Positions 59,836-64,000 of a stretch of DNA of 64,000 nucleotides are shown here, one piece after another; the stretch's first letter is position 1, and each line of letters opens with the position of its first letter. This DNA comes from Amycolatopsis jejuensis (lineage in GTDB: Bacteria > Actinomycetota > Actinomycetes > Mycobacteriales > Pseudonocardiaceae). Both the position numbers and the translations under genes were made by a program. The stretch lies in NCBI RefSeq assembly GCF_000717335.1, contig NZ_JNYZ01000038.1, forward strand, positions 1 to 64,000, read 5' to 3'. The notes under the pieces are model-generated. The model was not told where the DNA came from and did no database searches. It was given only the letters and a program-made list of their open reading frames with translations.

Positions 59836-60317
59836 GCGGGACTCCGATGCGCTACGAGATTGGTGCGGGTGAGGTGCAGGACGAGGTCGCCGCGCTGGTT
59901 GTGCGCCCGGGTCCGCCAGGTCACGATTCCTTCGGGGCGGCTGGCGGAAGCACGCATGGACAGCACGGTCGAGGACGCGGTCAGCGTGTCGCCGGGGTAG
60001 ACGGGGCGGCGGAACTCGCAGTCGTCGACGCCGAGGAACGGGCCACCGGCCTCGCTGAGGTCCTCGACCGACAGCCCGATCACGGTGGCCAGCACGAGCA
60101 TCGGGTTGACCGGGGGCTCGGGATGCCCGGCGGCGCGGGCGAACTCGGCGTTGAGGTAGAGCGGCAGCCAGGTACAGGTCGCGGTGGAGAACACGACGTT
60201 GTCGGCGGCGGTGAGCGTGCGGCCCCAATGGTGGTGCAGTACCTGGCCGTCGGCGAAGTCCTCGAACTTCCGTCCGCGCATGCGAACGGGGAAGGCGTCG
60301 AGATCGGGTTCGGGCAT
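59832..60317 (-). CDS. MaoC-family dehydratase
   Basis: 161 aa. KFEDFADGQVLHHHWGRTLT at the start and FLGVDDCEFRRPVYPGDTL near the middle fit MaoC hotdog proteins. The site usually containing Asn-Asp...His reads TAADNVVFSTATCTWLPLY, a known variant in mesaconyl-CoA-hydratase-like members. It is the first gene of the four-gene operon ending at 57227 and is divergent from a second acyl-CoA dehydrogenase operon. Confidence 0.83.
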   Translation of the reverse strand: MPEPDLDAFPVRMRGRKFEDFADGQVLHHHWGRTLTAADNVVFSTATCTWLPLYLNAEFARAAGHPEPPVNPMLVLATVIGLSVEDLSEAGGPFLGVDDCEFRRPVYPGDTLTASSTVLSMRASASRPEGIVTWRTRAHNQRGDLVLHLTRTNLVAHRSPA

Positions 60318-60465
60318 CGGGGTCCTGCTTTCGTCCGCTGGCGGCGCATTCGGCCAAACGTAAGAGCTTGTTTTGTCATGAATGTTCACGTGCTTCCGCG
60401 CTGTGTACCTGGACAGTATCCCAACTATGTTGACATGGCGAGCCGTAAGTGAAACTCTGTTTGGC
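60318..60465. promoter_or_regulatory. Divergent promoter with CAAC-TAT-GTTG palindrome
   Basis: A 148-bp gap between divergent beta-oxidation operons. CAAC-TAT-GTTG (60422-60432) is a perfect 4-bp-arm palindrome that overlaps a TTGACA-like box. It is reminiscent of, but not the same as, TetR-type sites of lipid genes. No regulator gene is next to it. Confidence 0.35.
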
Positions 60466-61701
60466 ATGAACGGAGCTGACGACATCCCCTCCCGGGAGTC
60501 CTTCGCCGCCGACGCGGAGGCCTGGCTCGAGCGCAATGCCACTCGCCGTCCGCCGCGTGCCGAACTCGAATGGGGCGTCGGCTCCGACGGCGTCTCGGTG
60601 TTCCGCAACACCAGTCCCGAGGCCGAGGCCGCGCTGGTCGAGGAAGCGGTTGCCTGGCAGCGGACCAAGTTCGACGCGGGTTACGGTGCGATCGGCTGGC
60701 CCGCCGAGTTCGGCGGCGCCGGGCTGCCCCGCTCGTACGAGGCGGCTTTCCGTGCCCTGGAACGAGGTTTCGTGCTTCCCCACGCGCCCGAGATCATCGG
60801 GATCAGCCTCGAGATCGAAGCCCCGACGATTCTCGAGCTGGGCAGCCAGGAGCAGAAGGAGCGATGGCTTCGCCCGTTGCGGCGGATGGACGTGATCTGC
60901 TGCCAGCTGTTCTCCGAGCCCGGCGCCGGGTCCGACCTGGGTGCCATCAGCCTGCGGGCGGACCGCGAGGGGGACGGCTGGGTCCTCAACGGCCAGAAGG
61001 TGTGGACCTCGGGTGCGCAGTTCGCCGATCTCGGGTGGGTGATCGCGCGCACCGATCCTCAGGCGGACCGGACGAAGGCGCTGACCGCGTTCGTGGTGCC
61101 GATGGACACGCCGGGCGTCACCGTCCGCCCGCTCCGCCAGATGAGCGGTGGCACCAACTTCAATGAGGTGTTCTTCGACGATGTGCACGTCGCCGACGAG
61201 GACCGGGTCGGCCCCGTCGGCGCAGGCTGGTCGGCGATGATGACCACGCTGGGCTTCGAACGCGCGTCGAGCGAGGGCAGCGGCGGTGGGCCCAACTTCG
61301 TGGGCCGCCTGCTGATGACCGCGAAACACTTCGGCCGCCTGGACGATCCTCTTGTCCGGCAGGCGATCGCGAACGTGCATGCCCGCAACCGGATGCGCTC
61401 GTGGACCGCGCAGCGCGCGGCGGCCGGGGCCAGGGCGGCGGGCGGGGTACCCGGGCCGGAGGGCTCGGCCGTGAAGCTCGCGATGACCGGTTTCCTCCGG
61501 GAGGTCAGCGAGGCGGCGACGATGCTGCTCGGTCCGTCGCTGGCGGTCGACACCGGGGAATGGGGCACGTTCGCGTGGTCCGAGCTGGTCTGCGGGTTCC
61601 CCGGCACGCGGATCGGCGGCGGCACCGACGAAATCCAGAAGAACACCATTGCCGAGCGCGTTCTCGGCCTTCCGCGGGAACCGAAGGCCGCCCGCTCCTG
61701 A
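60466..61701 (+). CDS. Acyl-CoA dehydrogenase (FadE/IPD-associated type)
   Basis: 411 aa from ATG 60466; ATG 60427 is an alternative with no better leader. The signatures CCQLFSEPGAGSDLGAISLRA, GWVLNGQKVWTSGAQ and the C-terminal RIGGGTDEIQKNTIAERVLG belong to the actinobacterial acyl-CoA dehydrogenases seen in steroid and cyclic-acid degradation. It oxidises an acyl-CoA with FAD. Thiolase and SDR genes follow, so it starts a beta-oxidation operon. Confidence 0.9.
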   Translation: MNGADDIPSRESFAADAEAWLERNATRRPPRAELEWGVGSDGVSVFRNTSPEAEAALVEEAVAWQRTKFDAGYGAIGWPAEFGGAGLPRSYEAAFRALERGFVLPHAPEIIGISLEIEAPTILELGSQEQKERWLRPLRRMDVICCQLFSEPGAGSDLGAISLRADREGDGWVLNGQKVWTSGAQFADLGWVIARTDPQADRTKALTAFVVPMDTPGVTVRPLRQMSGGTNFNEVFFDDVHVADEDRVGPVGAGWSAMMTTLGFERASSEGSGGGPNFVGRLLMTAKHFGRLDDPLVRQAIANVHARNRMRSWTAQRAAAGARAAGGVPGPEGSAVKLAMTGFLREVSEAATMLLGPSLAVDTGEWGTFAWSELVCGFPGTRIGGGTDEIQKNTIAERVLGLPREPKAARS

Positions 61702-61732
61702 GCGGCGCGGACCGTACGAGAGAAGGAAAAGG

Positions 61733-62923
61733 ATGACCGCACGCACTTTTGTCATCGGGGTCGGCATGACCAAGTTCGTGAAGCCCGGCAGTGACTGGAC
61801 GTACCCCGAGATGGGCGTCGAGGCAGGCCAGGCCGCGATTGCCGATGCCGGGATCGCGTACGACGTGGTCGGCCGCGCGTTCACCAGCTATGTGAACGGC
61901 GACTCCTGCTACGGCCAGCGGGTGATGTACGACCTCGGGATGACCGGTATCCCGGTCATGAACGTGCACAACAACTGCGCGTCCGGATCGTCGGCGCTCT
62001 ACCTCGCCAACGAAGCGGTCCGCTACGGCAGCACCGAGGTCGCGATGGCGGTCGGCTTCGAGAAGATGAGCATGGGCGCCATCCCGAACATGTGGAAGGA
62101 CCGCGAGTCCGCCAACCGGCGTGCGGTGTTCGCGATGTGGGAACGGCGCGGCCGCGGCAGCAAGGGTCCGGTGGCGGCGCAGACGTTTGCCAACGTCGGC
62201 CGCGAGTACCACGAGAAATACGGCATTTCGTGGGAGACGATCGCGAAGATCTCGGTCAAGAACCGGGCACACGCCACGAACAACCCGCGGTCGCAGTTCC
62301 AGCAGGCCGCGACGCTCGAGGAAGTGCTTGCCGCACCGATGGTCGAGGACCCGCTCACCCGCATGCAGTGCTGTCCGACGTCCGACGGCGGCGCCGCGGC
62401 AATCGTCGCGAGCGAGCGTTTCGTCGATGAGCACGACCTCTGGGACCGGGCGATCGAGATCGCGGGACAGTCGGTACGCACCGACGGCCCGAACATGATG
62501 GACGGCACCGACCGCGGCATTGCCGGGTTCTACATGGGCCAGGAAGCTGCTGTCGAGGCGTACGAACAGGCGCAGGTGGCGCCGTCCGACCTCGACGTCA
62601 TCGAGTTGCACGACTGTTTTGCGCCCGCGGAGCTGATGGCGTACTCGGCGTTGGGGCTGTGCGAGGACGGCGACGTCGGCAAGCTGGTCGAGAACGGCGA
62701 CACGACCTACGGCGGCAGTGTCGTGGTCAACCCGTCGGGTGGTCTGCTGTCCAAGGGACATCCGCTGGGCGCGACCGGGCTCGCGCAGTGCGCGGAGCTC
62801 ACCTGGCAGCTGCGGGGCACGGCCGAGAAGCGTCAGGTCGAGGGCGCGACTGTCGGCCTTGCGCACAACGTCGGCCTCGGTGGTGCCGCAGTGGTCACGG
62901 TGTTCCGCAAGGTGGGTAAGTGA
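61733..62923 (+). CDS. Thiolase, SCP-x/lipid-transfer type
   Basis: 396 aa. VHNNCASGSSALYLANEA carries the nucleophilic Cys (about residue 84), HDCFAPAELMAYSALGLCEDG is the thiolase HDxF region, and NPSGGLLSKGHPLGATG carries the catalytic His. This is the SCP2-thiolase group (Ltp), which releases acetyl- or propionyl-CoA, or in some cases acts as a retro-aldolase on side chains. The leader AAGGAAAAGG precedes the ATG. The SDR gene starts at its stop codon. Confidence 0.9.
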   Translation: MTARTFVIGVGMTKFVKPGSDWTYPEMGVEAGQAAIADAGIAYDVVGRAFTSYVNGDSCYGQRVMYDLGMTGIPVMNVHNNCASGSSALYLANEAVRYGSTEVAMAVGFEKMSMGAIPNMWKDRESANRRAVFAMWERRGRGSKGPVAAQTFANVGREYHEKYGISWETIAKISVKNRAHATNNPRSQFQQAATLEEVLAAPMVEDPLTRMQCCPTSDGGAAAIVASERFVDEHDLWDRAIEIAGQSVRTDGPNMMDGTDRGIAGFYMGQEAAVEAYEQAQVAPSDLDVIELHDCFAPAELMAYSALGLCEDGDVGKLVENGDTTYGGSVVVNPSGGLLSKGHPLGATGLAQCAELTWQLRGTAEKRQVEGATVGLAHNVGLGGAAVVTVFRKVGK

Positions 62924-63819
62924 TGGGCGCGCTCACGGGACGGGTAGTTGCGGTCACCGGTGCCGGTGGTGGTCTCGGCCGCGAGCACGCGTTGTTGATG
63001 GCGCGTGAAGGTGCGCAGGTCGTGGTCAACGATCTCCGTGGCGCACAAGGGACTGTCGACGAGATCGCCGCTGCCGGTGGGCAGGCGGTCGCGGTCGACG
63101 GCAATGTCGCCGACCTCAAGGTCGGAACCGAGATCGTCGCCGCCGGGGTGGATGCGTTCGGCGACCTGCACGCGGTGGTCAACAACGCCGGGTTCATCCG
63201 CGACGCGGTCATCTGGAACATGTCGGAGGAAGACTTCGACGGCGTGCTCGGCGTACACCTCAAAGGCACGTTCTCGGTGACCAAGGCGGCGGTCACGTAC
63301 TGGCGCGAGCAGGCAAAGGCGGGTGCGACGGCCGACCGGTCGATCGTCAACACCTCGTCGGGATCGGGTATCCACGGCAACGCCGGCCAGTTCAACTACT
63401 CGGCCGCGAAGGCGGGTTCGGCGATGATGGCGGTGTCGGGGGCGAAGGAGTTCAAACGCTTCGGCGTCCGTTCCAACGCCATCGCGCCGGTCGCCCGCAC
63501 CGCTCCGGTCATGGCGACCCCCGGGCTGGACGAGCTGATGGGCCAGGCGGACGACCCGGTGGTCTTCGACAAGTTCGACCCCGCACACGTTTCGCCCCTC
63601 GTCGCCTACCTCGTCACGGCGGACTGCCCGTTCACCGGACAGGTGTTTTCGGTGTACGGCGGTCATGTCGGCCTTTTCCGCGGCTGGTCGGTGGAGCACG
63701 AGATCAACGCGCCGCGGCAGTGGCCGGTGAGTGAGCTGGCGGCCGAGCTGGCCGCGTTCCCGCGCCACCTCAAGGTCAACCGCCAGCGGGTGTCGCCGAA
63801 CGAGAAGGCGCCGTCATGA
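62923..63819 (+). CDS. Short-chain dehydrogenase (17-beta-HSD type 4-like)
   Basis: 298 aa from ATG 62923, one base overlapping the thiolase stop. NAD(P) motif TGAGGGLGREHALLMAREGA (about 12-31), VVNNAGFIRD, the serine in NTSSGSG and the catalytic NYSAAKAG are present. It resembles 3-hydroxyacyl-CoA dehydrogenase domains of multifunctional enzyme 2. It oxidises the hydroxyacyl-CoA that the thiolase then cleaves. Its stop overlaps the start of a MaoC-type gene. Confidence 0.92.
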   Translation: MGALTGRVVAVTGAGGGLGREHALLMAREGAQVVVNDLRGAQGTVDEIAAAGGQAVAVDGNVADLKVGTEIVAAGVDAFGDLHAVVNNAGFIRDAVIWNMSEEDFDGVLGVHLKGTFSVTKAAVTYWREQAKAGATADRSIVNTSSGSGIHGNAGQFNYSAAKAGSAMMAVSGAKEFKRFGVRSNAIAPVARTAPVMATPGLDELMGQADDPVVFDKFDPAHVSPLVAYLVTADCPFTGQVFSVYGGHVGLFRGWSVEHEINAPRQWPVSELAAELAAFPRHLKVNRQRVSPNEKAPS

Positions 63820-64000
63820 GCTGGACGATGCCGATCGAGTTCAGCAAGGTCCGGGAGTTCGCCCGGGCGGTGAAGTCGAAGAGCCCGGAGCACCGCAGTC
63901 CGGACGGGGTGATCCCGCCGACGTTCCTGGTGTCCGGACGGCTCAACTGGGAGCCGGGCCGCGAGAGCGCCGGTGCCGGGCTGGATTTCGACCTGCGCCG
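63816..64000 (+). CDS. MaoC-like dehydratase N-terminal domain, cut by the window edge
   Basis: 61 codons visible from ATG 63816. WTMPIEFSKVREFARAVKSK, then HRSPDGVIPPTFLVS, match the N-terminal MaoC (FAS1-type dehydratase) domain, the hydratase expected between the dehydrogenase and SDR steps. It overlaps the SDR stop by 4 bp and continues past the right edge. Confidence 0.8.
   Translation, partial: MSWTMPIEFSKVREFARAVKSKSPEHRSPDGVIPPTFLVSGRLNWEPGRESAGAGLDFDLR

Noticed and set aside
1..64000. CRISPR arrays, tRNA/rRNA genes, insertion sequences, prophage or polyketide/NRPS genes
   Set aside because: I looked for regular repeats, transposase motifs, tRNA-like folds and megasynthase domains and found none that could be supported.

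Overview
The window is high-GC DNA (by eye near 70%) with strongly G/C-biased third codon positions, many ATGA/GTGA stop-start overlaps, and many metabolic genes. This fits a Pseudonocardiaceae-type actinomycete such as Amycolatopsis; that placement is inferred from composition and gene families only. I see no rRNA, tRNA, CRISPR array, insertion sequence, phage gene or PKS/NRPS gene. It reads as a chromosomal stretch packed with catabolic gene clusters, each with its own local regulator and transporter.

Region 1 (0.2-8.0 kb): acetoacetate decarboxylase-like protein and Zn alcohol dehydrogenase, a ROK regulator, an MFS carrier, two esterases, and a nuclease-fold protein. Region 2 (8.0-16.8 kb): a three-subunit molybdenum hydroxylase of the xanthine dehydrogenase type (minus strand), divergent from a PucR regulator, an NCS1 permease with a C-terminal zinc-ribbon-like tail, and a PxpB/PxpC pair. 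Together these suggest uptake, oxidation and opening of an N-heterocycle.

Region 3 (16.8-30.0 kb) is the most unusual part. A GntR/UTRA regulator and a GlcD-GlcF-like FAD/Fe-S dehydrogenase are divergent from a tight ten-gene operon: aconitase-X large and small subunits, a phosphosulfolactate-synthase-family (ComA-like) protein, an aldehyde dehydrogenase, an MFS carrier, a beta-hydroxyacid dehydrogenase, a ferritin-like diiron protein, a Rieske ferredoxin, an EtfB-EtfA fusion and a small ABM-like protein. I know of no described pathway with this set. It looks like an oxygen-dependent catabolic route for an unusual hydroxy acid or sulfonate. It is followed by a decayed zone (30.0-30.9 kb), a FAH-family hydrolase with a clear promoter, and a strong terminator.

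Region 4 (32.5-37 kb): a SnoaL/DUF1684/methyltransferase operon with an XRE-cupin regulator and a DHA2 efflux pump. Region 5 (36.9-47.9 kb) is a cluster around an IclR regulator: MHS transporter, peroxiredoxin, FAD aromatic hydroxylase, variant metallo-beta-lactamase protein, enolase-superfamily enzyme, alpha/beta hydrolase, homogentisate-dioxygenase-like enzyme and thioredoxin-reductase-like protein. Five promoters in this cluster carry paired 13-bp ACCGATNATCGGN-like sites exactly 20 bp apart, which defines a local regulon.

Region 6 (47.9-64 kb): CoA-ester metabolism. Two alkyl-sulfatase-like metallo-beta-lactamases, two acyl-CoA ligases and two CaiB-family proteins lie in mirror order around 52.2 kb. 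They are followed by a MaoC/acyl-CoA dehydrogenase/MaoC/CitE-like operon and a divergent acyl-CoA dehydrogenase/thiolase/SDR/MaoC operon that runs off the right edge.
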